NCBI RefSeq assembly: GCF_033343995.1
Contig: NZ_CP137573.1
Location: 5,489,001-5,553,000 of the forward strand
Length of the DNA: 64,000 nt
From: Streptomyces sp. HUAS YS2
GTDB taxonomy: Bacteria; Actinomycetota; Actinomycetes; Streptomycetales; Streptomycetaceae
Reading direction: 5' to 3'
Shown here: piece after piece, positions 48,431 through 56,170 of the stretch
Numbering within the stretch: the stretch's first letter is position 1
How the letters are laid out: the number at the start of each line of letters is the position of its first letter
Notes under the pieces: model-generated
Seen by the model: only the letters and a program-made list of their open reading frames with translations
The model's database searches: none
What the model was told of the DNA's origin: nothing
Made by a program: the position numbers and the translations under genes

Positions 48431-49899
48431 AGAGAGCCCTTCGTCGGTGAGGCCGTCGGCGACAGGGGGTCCGTACGCAGCGGAAGCCGCGCCGCGACCC
48501 GGAAGCCGCCGTCCGGCAGCGGCCCGGTGTCCAGCGTGCCGCCGGTCAACCGTACGCGCTCGCGCATGCCGATCAGGCCGTGCCCGGTCCCGCCGCTCTC
48601 CAGCGGCCCACGGCGCGAACCCCGCTCCTCCGACGGTCCGTTGACGACGAGCACGGTCAGCCAATCGCCGCTCTCCTCCGGTTGCACCGACACCCGCGTC
48701 CGCGCGCCCGGCGCGTGCCGCATCACGTTCGCCAGCGCCTCCTGCACGATCCGGTACGCCGAGAGGTCCACCGCCTGCGGCACGTCCTCCAGTTCCGCCG
48801 CCAGCGACAGCTCCGTCGGTACCCCGGCCCGTACCGTCGCCTCGATCAGTTGCTGCACCCGGTCCAGGCCGGGCTGCGGGGCGCGTTCGCCCTCCGTGCC
48901 CTCGCTCCGGAGCACCACGAGCAGCCGCCGCATCTCCGCCAGCGATTCGCGCGCGGCCACGGCGATCGAGCCGAACTCCTCCCGCGCGGCCTCCGGCAGG
49001 TCCGGGATCCGGTACGGCGCCGAGTCCGCCTGGACCGTGATCACCGACATGTGGTGGGCGACGACGTCGTGCAGCTCGCGCGCGATCCGGGCCCGCTCCT
49101 CGAGCAGGGTGCGCCGGGCCCGCTCCGCCTCGCTGATCGTCTCCTGCTCGACCAGCCGCCGCTGCGCGTCGCCGCGCTCGCGCAGGGTGCCGGTGATGAG
49201 GAGCAGGACGCCGCTGAGCACGAAGAGCAGGACGTGCACGGGCTCGCTGAGTTCGGGCGCGAGCAGCTCGCACACCCACCCGGCAAGGCCGGTCAGGAGC
49301 CACACGCCGAGCAGCGTCCGGCGGGGCTCGCGCAGTCCGACGGCGAGCATCAGGGCCAGGTAGCCGACCACGACCATGGGGGTCCAGGGCCACGGCCTGC
49401 CGGCGGTCCCGTCCGCCGCGATCAGGGCGAGCGCCCCCAGGAAGTCGGCGGGCAGGATGATCCACCAGGCCTGGAGCGGGCGGGTCACGGCGAGCAGCAG
49501 CGGCGCGGTCTGCGCGGTGCCGAGCGCCCCGGCGAGTGCGCCGTTCAGCCGGTATTCGTTCATGAGGACCGTGATGGTGACCGGCAGCAGCGTGGCGACG
49601 AACGCGAAGGCGACGGCGTACGGCAGCCGCCGGAGCCACCGCGACGACGCCTTGGCGAGCAGCGGCGCGCCGGGCCGGGTCGGGGTGGCGAGCGCGACGC
49701 CGAGGGCGTGCAGCGGCTCCCGGGCGGTCGCGGGGACGGCGCGGTGGAGCAGGGCGCGGAGGCGGGCGGTCGCCGGCGTGGGCTCGGATGCCGACGTGGG
49801 CTCCGATGCCGGCGTGGGCGGGTGCTCCGGCGGCGGGGGCGCGGGCTCCGGCGGCGCGGGCGCGGATTCGGGTTCGGGCGAAGGCGATGCGTTACTCAT
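48427..49899 (-). CDS. NarL-type sensor histidine kinase
   Basis: 490 residues. A Pro/Glu-rich cytosolic N-terminus (1-45) is followed by about five to six membrane helices (90-238). The HisKA_3 domain has RIARELHDVVAHHMSVI (His277). The ATPase has ALANVMRHAPGARTRV (N-box), and the end GGTGHGLIGMRERVRLTGG is the G2 block, so it should be active. There is no obvious external sensor domain; the membrane region itself may detect the stimulus, as in many intramembrane-sensing kinases. Coupled to the response regulator. Confidence 0.93.
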   Translation of the reverse strand: MSNASPSPEPESAPAPPEPAPPPPEHPPTPASEPTSASEPTPATARLRALLHRAVPATAREPLHALGVALATPTRPGAPLLAKASSRWLRRLPYAVAFAFVATLLPVTITVLMNEYRLNGALAGALGTAQTAPLLLAVTRPLQAWWIILPADFLGALALIAADGTAGRPWPWTPMVVVGYLALMLAVGLREPRRTLLGVWLLTGLAGWVCELLAPELSEPVHVLLFVLSGVLLLITGTLRERGDAQRRLVEQETISEAERARRTLLEERARIARELHDVVAHHMSVITVQADSAPYRIPDLPEAAREEFGSIAVAARESLAEMRRLLVVLRSEGTEGERAPQPGLDRVQQLIEATVRAGVPTELSLAAELEDVPQAVDLSAYRIVQEALANVMRHAPGARTRVSVQPEESGDWLTVLVVNGPSEERGSRRGPLESGGTGHGLIGMRERVRLTGGTLDTGPLPDGGFRVAARLPLRTDPLSPTASPTKGSL

Positions 49900-49997
49900 G
49901 ACGCGCCCACCCTAGGCAGGACGCCCCCGCCCCGACGTCATACCGAGGACCGGTCCGGCGACCGATACCCAGGTATGACGCGGGCCCGAAGGCCGTC

Positions 49998-50054
49998 GCC
50001 CCGGCCTCAGCTCTGCCGCCGGCCTAGAGCTCCGCCGCCGGCCTACAGCTCCGC
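49998..50054. repeat. 19-bp tandem repeats spanning the DUF4429 stop codon
   Basis: The unit CGCCGGCCTASAGCTCCGC occurs at 50017 and 50036, with a diverged copy just left (CCGGCCTCAGCTCTGC, 50001-50016). On the minus strand each 19-bp unit carries GAGCTSTAG, the gene's last codons and stop. Confidence 0.8.
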
Positions 50055-50909
50055 CAGCAGCTCCCGCTTCTTCGCCGTGAACTCCTCGTCCGTCACCAGC
50101 CCCGCCCGGTGCAGGTCCCCGAGGTGGCGGATCCTTTCCGCGATGTCCGCCGGGTCGCGCCGGGCGCCCGCCGTCACCGCCACGGCAGGCGCGTCGTCGT
50201 CCGCGTCCCGGATCGCCGCGAGAACCGCCGCCGCGAACGGCAGCGACTCGTGCACCGGCCCGTACCCGAGGCCGAAGACGACCGCCGCCGGGTCCAGATC
50301 CGCCTGCGCCGGCTGCGTACCGGAGTCCCGGTCGCGCCGCAGCAGCCGCAGGTAGCCGTCGAGGACGTCGGGGGAGCGCCACTCCACCCCGCTCAGCTCG
50401 CGCACCGCGAACGCCTGGTCGCCCGCCTTCCACTTCGCCGACGAGGCCCCCGTCCACGACCAGCGGAAGGCGACCTCCGCCGTACCGTCGAAGCTCGCCC
50501 TGCCGTCGTACGCCTTGAAGGACTGCGGTCCCTCCGGCGCCGGTACGAGGAAGCCGTCCGACGGTCCCGCGTCCGCCGCGACCAGGGGGCGCAGTTCGTC
50601 CGCGTAGTACTCCGCCAGCGTCTCGCGGTCGGCGGGCAGCACGAGGCGGTACGGGTCGCAGCCCTCCTTGAGCTGTCCCGCGGCCGCCTCCATCAGCGGA
50701 TCGGCCCCTGGTCGTGGGACCGCGTGCAGTACCACCGTCCCGCGCTTGCCCGCCGTCAGCGTCACCGCGGTCAACGCCTCGTGCGGCACGCGCCGTTCGC
50801 GCAGCGCCTGGAACAGTCTCGGCGTACGGATCCCCCGTTCGAAGCGGATGAGCACGGAGTCGGTCTCGAACTCCCAGGTGGCATGAATTCCGGCCAGCAC
50901 ATCACCCAT
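50043..50909 (-). CDS. DUF4429 protein with C-terminal SHOCT motif
   Basis: A 288-residue soluble protein. The N-terminal half follows the DUF4429 pattern seen in Streptomyces (HATWEFETDSVLIRFERG, AVTLTAGKRGTVVLHAVPRP), and the last ~35 residues are a SHOCT-like helix pair (IAERIRHLGDLHRAGLVTDE, then EFTAKKRELLAEL), which often mediates oligomerisation. ATG 50909 gives the family-like start MGDVLAGIHATWEF; 50918 is an alternative. The function is unknown. It lies between a two-component system and a second DUF1023 hydrolase. Confidence 0.82.
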   Translation of the reverse strand: MGDVLAGIHATWEFETDSVLIRFERGIRTPRLFQALRERRVPHEALTAVTLTAGKRGTVVLHAVPRPGADPLMEAAAGQLKEGCDPYRLVLPADRETLAEYYADELRPLVAADAGPSDGFLVPAPEGPQSFKAYDGRASFDGTAEVAFRWSWTGASSAKWKAGDQAFAVRELSGVEWRSPDVLDGYLRLLRRDRDSGTQPAQADLDPAAVVFGLGYGPVHESLPFAAAVLAAIRDADDDAPAVAVTAGARRDPADIAERIRHLGDLHRAGLVTDEEFTAKKRELLAEL

Positions 50910-50996
50910 GCGCCTCATCGTATGCGGCATGTGCCGTGGCGTCGCCCCTCCCCACCCGGCCGATACCCCGGCGAACTCCCGTGCGCTCTACGCGCG

Positions 50997-52214
50997 TCAG
51001 GCGTCCACCCCGCCGGAGATTCCACTGCGGCAAGCGCTGTCGGCGCTCGCACAGGTGAGTGCCTGGTACGCACCGACCCCTATGTCGGCGAAGTTGTCGA
51101 GGCTCTCCGTGCCCGGCTCGAAATAGCCGGTGTGACCGTCCGCACCGGCCGCGGACAGCAACCGCGCGCCGAACGCGGGGTCCGCGGGATCGGCCCCGTG
51201 GCCGACCCCGCCGAGCTCCAGGTTGGGCACGTTCTGGATCCAGTCGTCCGCGTCCCGCATCGCCCACACCCGGGCGCGGGTGGCCAGGTCGGCCGCGCTG
51301 TCGACCCGCATCCCGGGGCTACCGGCCACCGCGACGTCCGTGACGCGCTCCGGCAGCCGTGGCGCGGCGACCCCGCAGAGCACGGAGCCGTAGCTGTGGC
51401 AGAAGAGGGTGACGCGCGAGGTGCCGGGCAGCGAGGCCGTCATGTCGACGAGCCGGACCGCGCCGCTCTCGGCGAGCCGCCCGATCGCCGCGTCGATGCC
51501 GACGCCGACGGGGGAGGTGTAGTCGGCCCAGGCGATGACGGCGACCGGGGTGTGGGGCGAGGCCCTGCGCTCGGCGGCGTACAGCGAACTCGCCATGCCG
51601 GCGGGGGCGGAGTACTTGCGGTGGGTCTTCTGGAAGGTGAGCAGGTTGGTGTCGACGCCCGGCACGATCACCGAGACGCGGCGGGCCCGCTTCAGGTCGC
51701 CGAGGACCTCGGCGGTGCGGCCGGACCCGACGGGGTCGAACGCGAGGATCTGCCGGCCCGGCCGCATCAGCGACGCGAACCGGTGGGCGCGGCGGACGGC
51801 GTCCCGCCGGCCGTCGGCGCTGAGCCGCGGGCCGCTGCCGTCCAGGCGGTGCCGCTCGGCGTCGAGCGCCCGGCCGAGGGAGAGACGGTTGGCGCGGTAG
51901 CGCAGGGTGACCGGGGCGCCGTTGAGGTTGCCGACGACGAGCGGGTGCTCGTCGGCGAGGCGCCGGCCCCGCGCGGAGCCGATCGCGTCGAAGAAGGCGG
52001 CGATCGTACGGGCGGGCGCGGACGGGTCGGGCAGCCGCCGGTGACCGGCCGAGCCGTGCGTCCAGGCGGCGAGCGCGGCCCGGTGCGGGTCCTCCGACCC
52101 GGGCTGATGTCTGACCTTGGTCCAGCCCGTGGTCGCGAGCAGGACGAACACCACGGCGAGCGCGAGCAGCATGCGCCAGGCGGCGAGTGTGGGGGAGGAG
52201 TCGAAGGAAGTCAC
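50997..52214 (-). CDS. membrane-anchored alpha/beta hydrolase (DUF1023), copy 2
   Basis: A 405-residue paralogue of the hydrolase at 46464-47510. A hydrophobic N-terminal anchor or signal is at ~12-30 (RMLLALAVVFVLLATTG). Core motifs match copy 1: FCHSYGSVLCGVAAPRLP, FDPVGSGRTAEVLGDLK, WADYTSPVGVGIDAAIGR, AGSPGMRVDS and GVGHGADPADPAFGAR, with the catalytic serine in CHSYG. GTG 52214 is the best start; ATG 52271 is possible. The two copies lie on either side of the two-component genes. Substrate unknown. Confidence 0.85.
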   Translation of the reverse strand: MTSFDSSPTLAAWRMLLALAVVFVLLATTGWTKVRHQPGSEDPHRAALAAWTHGSAGHRRLPDPSAPARTIAAFFDAIGSARGRRLADEHPLVVGNLNGAPVTLRYRANRLSLGRALDAERHRLDGSGPRLSADGRRDAVRRAHRFASLMRPGRQILAFDPVGSGRTAEVLGDLKRARRVSVIVPGVDTNLLTFQKTHRKYSAPAGMASSLYAAERRASPHTPVAVIAWADYTSPVGVGIDAAIGRLAESGAVRLVDMTASLPGTSRVTLFCHSYGSVLCGVAAPRLPERVTDVAVAGSPGMRVDSAADLATRARVWAMRDADDWIQNVPNLELGGVGHGADPADPAFGARLLSAAGADGHTGYFEPGTESLDNFADIGVGAYQALTCASADSACRSGISGGVDA

Positions 52215-52384
52215 TGCGGGACACCCTAGGAGACGGCCGCGTTGGGCCGGGACGGGGGTGACGGGGATCACTCCCGAGGGAGGGAATACCGCCGGTTACC
52301 GGTGACGGTGGGTAGGCGCGTGGGGGCTGACCGGAGGACTGGAGCCGACCGGAGGTCCGGGGGTGACCGGGGCGCCGCGGGGCC

Positions 52385-52422
52385 CGGGGGTCCGAGAGGT
52401 CTGCGGGGGTCCGAGAGGTCTC
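52385..52422. repeat. 19-bp direct repeat just past the TetR stop
   Basis: CGGGGGTCCGAGAGGTCT occurs at 52385 and 52404 (period 19), 5 bp before the TetR stop in plus-strand order. The surrounding ~210 bp between the hydrolase and the TetR gene is GC-rich and holds no gene. Confidence 0.75.
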
Positions 52423-52427
52423 CGGGG

Positions 52428-53069
52428 TCACTTCCGCCAGTCGGCGGCCAGCGTCGGGCCCAGGTGGTCGAGGTAGCGCTCGGTCATGGCGCGGATCGCG
52501 TCCAGGGAGGTGTCCGTACCCCGGCCCCACAGCTGTCCGGCCACCCGCATCACGCCGCTGAACGCGGCGACCGCCACCCGGGGCCGCGGGTCCTCGTCCA
52601 CGTCCAGGCCCTCGCGCTCGGCGATCAGCCGGCTGATGCTGTCCTCCATCTCGATGGAGCGGCGCAGGTGCACCGCGAGCAGCGCCGGGGTCGACTCGAT
52701 CACCTGGAAGGTGCGCAGGTACAGCTCGACCGGGACGACGGACTCGATCGCCTCGCCGATCGAGTCCCAGGCGCACAGGACCGCGTTGCGCATCGCGTCG
52801 AACGGGCCCTCCTCCGCCGGACGTTCCTCGAGCGCGCGGACGAAGCGCTGCTCGACCATCTGCTGGAGGGCGAAGGCCACGTCCTCCTTGCTCGCGAAGT
52901 AGCGGAAGAAGGTGCGCTGGGAGACGTCCACCGCGTCGGCGATCTCGTCCACGGTGGTCCGCTCGTAGCCCTTGGTGGTGAAGAGCTCCAGGGCGGCCCG
53001 CAGCAGCGCGTCGCGCGTGCGCTGCTTCTTCCGCTCGCGCAACCCGGTAGCCGGACCGGTAGACGTCAC
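52428..53069 (-). CDS. TetR-family repressor of the adjacent exporter
   Basis: 213 residues from GTG 53069. HTH: ALLRAALELFTTKGYERTTV, DEIADAVDVSQRTFFRYFAS, a common TetR variant. The C-terminal ligand domain is helical (SRLIAEREGLDVDEDPRPRV). Divergent from a 14-helix drug exporter, with an inverted repeat at 53157-53171 near the exporter start, the usual arrangement in which the exported drug releases the repressor. Confidence 0.93.
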   Translation of the reverse strand: MTSTGPATGLRERKKQRTRDALLRAALELFTTKGYERTTVDEIADAVDVSQRTFFRYFASKEDVAFALQQMVEQRFVRALEERPAEEGPFDAMRNAVLCAWDSIGEAIESVVPVELYLRTFQVIESTPALLAVHLRRSIEMEDSISRLIAEREGLDVDEDPRPRVAVAAFSGVMRVAGQLWGRGTDTSLDAIRAMTERYLDHLGPTLAADWRK

Positions 53070-53156
53070 TTGATGGTCCTCTTCTCGCCACTTGGACCGG
53101 ATCAGGGTACCTGTGAGCAACATGACAGTTACCGACGTGTGAACTGCTTTGTCAAT

Positions 53157-53171
53157 TGTCAGTCGCTGACA
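53157..53171. promoter_or_regulatory. TetR operator candidate, TGTCAG-TCG-CTGACA
   Basis: Perfect 6-bp inverted repeat with a 3-nt centre, 13 bp before the exporter ATG. On the minus strand, TTGACA (53155-53150) followed 17-18 bp later by a TAACT-like -10 suggests the tetR promoter begins beside it. Confidence 0.65.
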
Positions 53172-53184
53172 TTAGCCTCCTGGC

Positions 53185-54801
53185 ATGACTAGTCAGACCA
53201 CGCTCGACAAGGCGCCGCGGCCGCAGGATCCCGCCCCTGCACCGGCGCAGGCCAAGGGGCTCCGCGGACACCCCTGGCTGACGCTCTTCGCCGTGGCCGT
53301 CGGCGTGATGATGGTCGCGCTGGACGGCACGATCGTCGCCATCGCCAATCCGGCCATCCAGAAGGACCTCAAGGCCTCGATGGCCGACGTCCAGTGGATC
53401 ACCAACGGCTACCTGCTCGCCCTCGCGGTCGCGCTGATCACCGCGGGCAAGCTCGGCGACCGCTTCGGCCACCGCCAGACCTTCCTGATCGGCATCGCCG
53501 GCTTCGCGGCCGCCTCCGGCGCGATCGGCCTCTCGGACTCGATCGGCCTCGTGATCGCGTTCCGCGTGCTCCAGGGCCTGTTCGGCGCGCTCCTGATGCC
53601 GGCCGCGCTCGGCCTGCTGCGCGCCACCTTCCCCGCCGAGAAGCTGAACATGGCCATCGGCATCTGGGGCATGGTCATCGGCGCCTCCACCGCGGGCGGC
53701 CCGATCGTCGGCGGTCTGCTGGTCGAGCACGTCAGCTGGCAGTCGGTCTTCTTCATCAACGTGCCGGTCGGCGTGATCGCGCTGGTCTTCGGCCTGGTGA
53801 TCCTCAAGGACCACCGCGCCGAGAACGCGCCGCGCTCCTTCGACGTGCTCGGCATCCTGCTGCTCTCCGGCGCGATGGGCTCACTGATCTGGGGCATCAT
53901 CCAGGCCGGCTCCGAGTGGGGCTGGGGCAGCGGCAACACCTGGGCCTGCCTGGGCGGCGCGGTCCTGCTCTTCGTGCTCTTCGCCCTCTGGGAGACGAAG
54001 GTCAAGGAGCCGCTCATCCCGCTGGGCATGTTCCGCTCCGTCCCGCTGTCGGCCGGCGTGGTGCTGATGGTCCTGATGGCCTTCGCCTTCATGGGCGGGC
54101 TGTTCTTCGTCACCTTCTACCTCCAGGGCGTGAAGGGTCTGAGCCCGGTCGACAGCGGTCTGCACCTGCTGCCGCTGACCGCGATGATGATCGTCTCCTC
54201 GCCGCTGGCGGGCGCGCTGATCACCAAGTTCGGGCCGCGCATCCCGCTGGTCGGCGGCATGGCCTGCACCGCGATCGCGATGTTCGGCATGATCAGCCTG
54301 ACCCCGGAGACCGGCACACTCGCCATGTCGCTGTGGTTCGCGCTGCTCGGCCTGGGCCTCGCCCCGGTCATGGTCGGCGCCACCGAGGTCATCGTCGGCA
54401 ACGCGCCGATGGAGCTGTCCGGTGTGGCGGGCGGTCTGCAGCAGGCCGCGATGCAGGTCGGCGGCGCGCTCGGCACGGCGGTCCTCGGCGCGGTGATGTC
54501 GTCCAAGGTCGGCAACGTGTTCGCGGAGAACTGGAAGGACGCGGGCATCCCGTTCCCGGCGGACCCGAAGCTGGAGCAGGCCGCGGAGTTCGGTGTCGTG
54601 CCGCCGGAGCTGGCGAAGGTGCCGGGGATGACCCCGGACCTGCTCGCCACGATCGGCAAGGTCATCCACGACACGTTCATGTCGGGCATGGGCCTGGCGT
54701 TCACCGTCGCCGGTGTCGTCGCGGTCGTCGCGGCGCTGGTCGCGACGCTGACCAAGCGCGGCGAGAACGCGGAGGCGGGCGCGGGCGCGGCCCACATCTG
54801 A
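53185..54801 (+). CDS. DHA2-family multidrug exporter (EmrB/QacA type)
   Basis: A 538-residue transporter with about 14 helices, proton-driven. Motif D1 is ALDGTIVAIANPAIQKDL, motif A is KLGDRFGHRQTFLIG, motif B is RVLQGLFGALLMPAALGLLR and motif C, the antiporter motif, is GASTAGGPIVGGLLVE. The large loop near residues 440-490 (KDAGIPFPADPKLEQAAEFG) is typical of this subfamily. Controlled by the divergent TetR gene. Substrates are likely lipophilic drugs or dyes; identity unknown. Confidence 0.94.
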   Translation: MTSQTTLDKAPRPQDPAPAPAQAKGLRGHPWLTLFAVAVGVMMVALDGTIVAIANPAIQKDLKASMADVQWITNGYLLALAVALITAGKLGDRFGHRQTFLIGIAGFAAASGAIGLSDSIGLVIAFRVLQGLFGALLMPAALGLLRATFPAEKLNMAIGIWGMVIGASTAGGPIVGGLLVEHVSWQSVFFINVPVGVIALVFGLVILKDHRAENAPRSFDVLGILLLSGAMGSLIWGIIQAGSEWGWGSGNTWACLGGAVLLFVLFALWETKVKEPLIPLGMFRSVPLSAGVVLMVLMAFAFMGGLFFVTFYLQGVKGLSPVDSGLHLLPLTAMMIVSSPLAGALITKFGPRIPLVGGMACTAIAMFGMISLTPETGTLAMSLWFALLGLGLAPVMVGATEVIVGNAPMELSGVAGGLQQAAMQVGGALGTAVLGAVMSSKVGNVFAENWKDAGIPFPADPKLEQAAEFGVVPPELAKVPGMTPDLLATIGKVIHDTFMSGMGLAFTVAGVVAVVAALVATLTKRGENAEAGAGAAHI

Positions 54802-54822
54802 CGCGCCGGTTCATCCGATCGG

Positions 54823-54848
54823 GGGAAGGGGGCTTGACCCCCCTTCCC
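54823..54848 (+). terminator. terminator of the exporter gene
   Basis: GGGAAGGGGG / CCCCCTTCCC with a 6-nt loop, 21 bp after the exporter stop. Confidence 0.75.
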
Positions 54849-54911
54849 AACGGTCGGTGAGATCCCCCAAGATTTCAGTTACGGAGAGTGACGAAACGGG
54901 GGGGTATCGAG

Positions 54912-55349
54912 ATGTACGAGAACACGAGCAGGAAGACGGCCTGGGCGGCGGCGATGGCGCTCATCGCTTTGCCGGCGCTCCTGGCGGGCGCACCGTCCAC
55001 GAGTGCGGCGCCTTCGACTGCGGCGGCTTCGACTGCGGCGCCTTCGACTGCGGCGTCCTCGCCGAAGCTCGGGCCCTGCGGGGCCGGGCAATTGTGCCTC
55101 TGGCCGAAGGCCGACTTCCGGGGCAGGGCGAGCATGCACGAGCTGGCCGACACGGACATCGAGAGCTGCGTCCCGCTGCCGGCCGGGGCCGTCGCGCAGG
55201 CGCTGGCCAACCGGACCGGCCGGCCGGTCACGACGTACCAGTCCGCCGAGTGCGCGGAGACCGGCCAGTTCGAGACGTACCCGGGGACGGGCACCTGGGT
55301 GCCGCAGAGTCCCTACCAGGTCAGAGCCTTCAAGATCTGGGAGCGGTAG
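54912..55349 (+). CDS. secreted peptidase-inhibitor I36-like protein
   Basis: A 145-residue exported protein. A signal peptide is at ~1-28 (KTAWAAAMALIALPALLAG), followed by a Ser/Thr/Ala tail coded by 15-bp repeats, then a small beta-rich domain (~50-145) with GPCGAGQLCLWPKADFRGRA and four cysteines, matching the I36 (Streptomyces metalloproteinase inhibitor SMPI) or gamma-crystallin-like pattern. The target is unknown; it may be structural. Starts at 54912 or GTG 54888 are possible. The 3' end overlaps the convergent channel gene by 20 bp. Confidence 0.8.
   Translation: MYENTSRKTAWAAAMALIALPALLAGAPSTSAAPSTAAASTAAPSTAASSPKLGPCGAGQLCLWPKADFRGRASMHELADTDIESCVPLPAGAVAQALANRTGRPVTTYQSAECAETGQFETYPGTGTWVPQSPYQVRAFKIWER
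55011..55055 (+). repeat. 15-bp coding repeat in the I36-like gene
   Basis: Three units SCTTCGACTGCGGCG encode PSTAA, ASTAA, PSTAA after the signal peptide. Confidence 0.85.
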
Positions 55350-56124
55350 GGGAAGGCACGGGATCGGGCGCGGGCGCGGCGGCCTGCGCTGCCTGCGCGG
55401 CGGGCGGCGCCGTCTGGAGCCGGGCGACCTCGGCCCGCAGTTCCCGTACTTCGACGGTCAGCGCCTCGAGGAGCGCGGTCTGGCGGCGCTCCTGCGCGTC
55501 GTCCCGTTCGAAGCGGGAGATGAACCAGGCGGCGATGTTCGCGGTGACCACACCGAGCAGGGCGATCCCCGAGAGCATCAGACCCACCGCGAGCACCCGG
55601 CCCAGGCCGGTGGTCGGCGCGTGGTCGCCGTAGCCGACCGTCGTCATCGTGGTGAACGACCACCAGACCGCGTCGCCCAGGGTCTTGATGTTGCCGTTCG
55701 GGGCGGTGCGCTCCACGTGCAGCACGGCCAGCGAGCCGAACATCATCAGCCCGACGACCGCGCCCGCGACATAGGTCGTCAGCGTCACCTGCGGGGCCAT
55801 CCGGGCCCGCCGGCCCACGAGGAGGAGCGTGGACACCACCCGCAGCAGCCGCAGCGGCTGCACGAGCGGCAGCAGCACCGCCAGCAGATCCAGCGGATGG
55901 CCGCGGACGAACCGCCACTTGGCGGGCGCGAGAGCGAAGCGCACGGCGTAGTCGACGGCGAAGGCGGCCCAGACCACCCACTCCACGGCCAGGCACAGCT
56001 CGTGGACCCAGCGGTCGGCGTCCGGCGCCACGATCGGCACGGCGTACGCGAGGCCGAACGCCACTGCCAGGGCCAGCAGCGGCGTTTGGGTATGGCGTTC
56101 CCAGCGTTCCTTCATGCCGGGCAT
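55330..56124 (-). CDS. voltage-gated-type potassium channel
   Basis: A 264-residue channel subunit. A voltage-sensor-like domain has an S4-type helix with arginines (PLRLLRVVSTLLLVGRRAR, ~90-108). The selectivity filter is TMTTVGYGDHAP (~160-170), between the pore helix and the last membrane helix. The C-terminus forms a heptad-type coiled coil (LLEALTVEVRELRAEVARL) for tetramer assembly, then a Pro/Ala tail. Starts at 56124 or 56115, neither with a clear RBS. Convergent with the I36-like gene. Confidence 0.9.
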   Translation of the reverse strand: MPGMKERWERHTQTPLLALAVAFGLAYAVPIVAPDADRWVHELCLAVEWVVWAAFAVDYAVRFALAPAKWRFVRGHPLDLLAVLLPLVQPLRLLRVVSTLLLVGRRARMAPQVTLTTYVAGAVVGLMMFGSLAVLHVERTAPNGNIKTLGDAVWWSFTTMTTVGYGDHAPTTGLGRVLAVGLMLSGIALLGVVTANIAAWFISRFERDDAQERRQTALLEALTVEVRELRAEVARLQTAPPAAQAAQAAAPAPDPVPSPTAPRS

Positions 56125-56136
56125 CGTAGGCAGGGC

Positions 56137-56160
56137 GCGGGGGGCGCATTCGCCCCCCGC
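56137..56160 (-). terminator. terminator of aceE
   Basis: GCGGGGGGCG / CGCCCCCCGC, perfect 10-bp stem with loop CATT, 10 bp after the aceE stop on the minus strand. Confidence 0.85.
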
Positions 56161-56170
56161 GATCGCACTC

